Source of the DNA: Peptostreptococcus russellii
Lineage (GTDB): Bacteria; Bacillota; Clostridia; Peptostreptococcales; Peptostreptococcaceae
Direction: 5' to 3'
Length of the DNA: 64,000 nucleotides
Assembly (NCBI RefSeq): GCF_900110295.1
Contig: NZ_FODF01000004.1
Location: 1 to 64,000, forward strand
Every line of letters begins with the position of its first letter. Position 1 is the stretch's first letter. Both the position numbers and the translations under genes were made by a program. Below, piece by piece: positions 63,768-64,000 of the stretch. The notes below the pieces were generated by a model, which worked only from the letters and a program-made list of their open reading frames with translations, did no database searches and was not told the DNA's origin.

Positions 63768-64000
63768 TTATCTAACTTTTTTAAGATGCTCAAGTATCTT
63801 ATTTGCTAATTCTATATTTATACCCTCTGTCTCTGCTATTTCTTCAGGAGTTGCCTTTTTTACATTGTCTACATCCTTAAACTTCAACATAAGAGCCTTT
63901 TTTCTCTTTGGACCCACTCCAACTACATCATCTAGAGCAGATTTTGTCATTTTCTTATCTCTCAAACTTCTGTGATATGAAATAGAATAATCATGAACTT
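63768..64000 (-). CDS. uvrC: Excinuclease ABC subunit C, C-terminal end (cut by window edge)
   Basis: The last ~76 codons: HDYSISYHRSLRDKKMTKSALDDVVGVGPKRKKALMLKF is the typical end of UvrC, followed by the helix-hairpin-helix (TPEEIAETEGINIELANKILEHL). Most of the gene lies beyond the right edge. It nicks DNA on both sides of a lesion in nucleotide excision repair. Confidence 0.93.
   Translation of the reverse strand, partial: VHDYSISYHRSLRDKKMTKSALDDVVGVGPKRKKALMLKFKDVDNVKKATPEEIAETEGINIELANKILEHLKKVR

Overview
The window is low-GC Firmicutes DNA. The right end carries the gene order pyk, pfkA, dnaE, whiA, NUDIX, yvcK, rapZ, PHP, murB, hprK, uvrC. I know this order from clostridia such as Clostridioides difficile and its relatives, so a member of the Peptostreptococcaceae or a close anaerobe is the best guess. 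This rests on gene order and protein recognition only. No rRNA or tRNA gene was seen.

Right part (about 48.5-64 kb) is chromosomal core, all on the minus strand: rlmD (23S rRNA uracil methyltransferase), the glycolytic pair pfkA-pyk, dnaE, and a tight operon uvrC, hprK, murB, PHP phosphatase-like gene, rapZ, yvcK, NUDIX, whiA.

Middle and left part (about 1-48.5 kb) is an integrative conjugative element of the Tn1549/CTn type. Its right end appears to lie inside rlmD, whose last ~90 codons look element-derived. From right to left the minus strand holds: a small membrane protein, a ClbS/DfsB-like protein, then repA, a DnaC-like ATPase, pcfB, virD4, a small ssb, Maff2, virB6-like, a membrane coiled-coil protein, prgI, virB4, an NlpC/CHAP lysozyme-like protein, DUF4315, a DUF4366-like protein, a thioester/VaFE LPXTG adhesin, topB, an AlbA_2 regulator, and a giant ArdC-methylase-helicase gene. 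A group II intron with an RT-maturase-HNH protein splits this last gene exactly at its DEAH box, and an ssb-like gene follows. On the plus strand at 5-6.8 kb are mobC and a MOBP relaxase with a candidate oriT. No integrase was found; the left end of the element lies outside the window.

Between the relaxase and the ssb-like gene (6.9-15.7 kb) sits cargo with a redox theme. (1) osmC, a lipoyl-domain dihydrolipoamide dehydrogenase, a lipoate ligase and a Cys-bearing MarR regulator look like a self-contained lipoyl-dependent peroxidase operon. (2) ibrA/ibrB encode a PAPS-reductase-like and a ParB/Srx-like protein of unknown biochemical job. (3) A MarR-controlled operon with a 43-bp palindromic operator encodes pirin, a TMEM175-type K+ channel, an Fe-S protein, a small GNAT and a nitroreductase, which suggests electrophile/quinone defence. 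Left of the relaxase are a small serine recombinase beside a 96-bp inverted-repeat segment, an AP2/zinc-ribbon protein, an Rrf2 regulator with a poly-G tract, and the start of a large YSIRK-type surface protein cut by the window edge.

Regulation visible in the sequence: several unidirectional intrinsic terminators stand immediately upstream of ribosome binding sites of transfer genes, which suggests attenuation or antitermination along the element.
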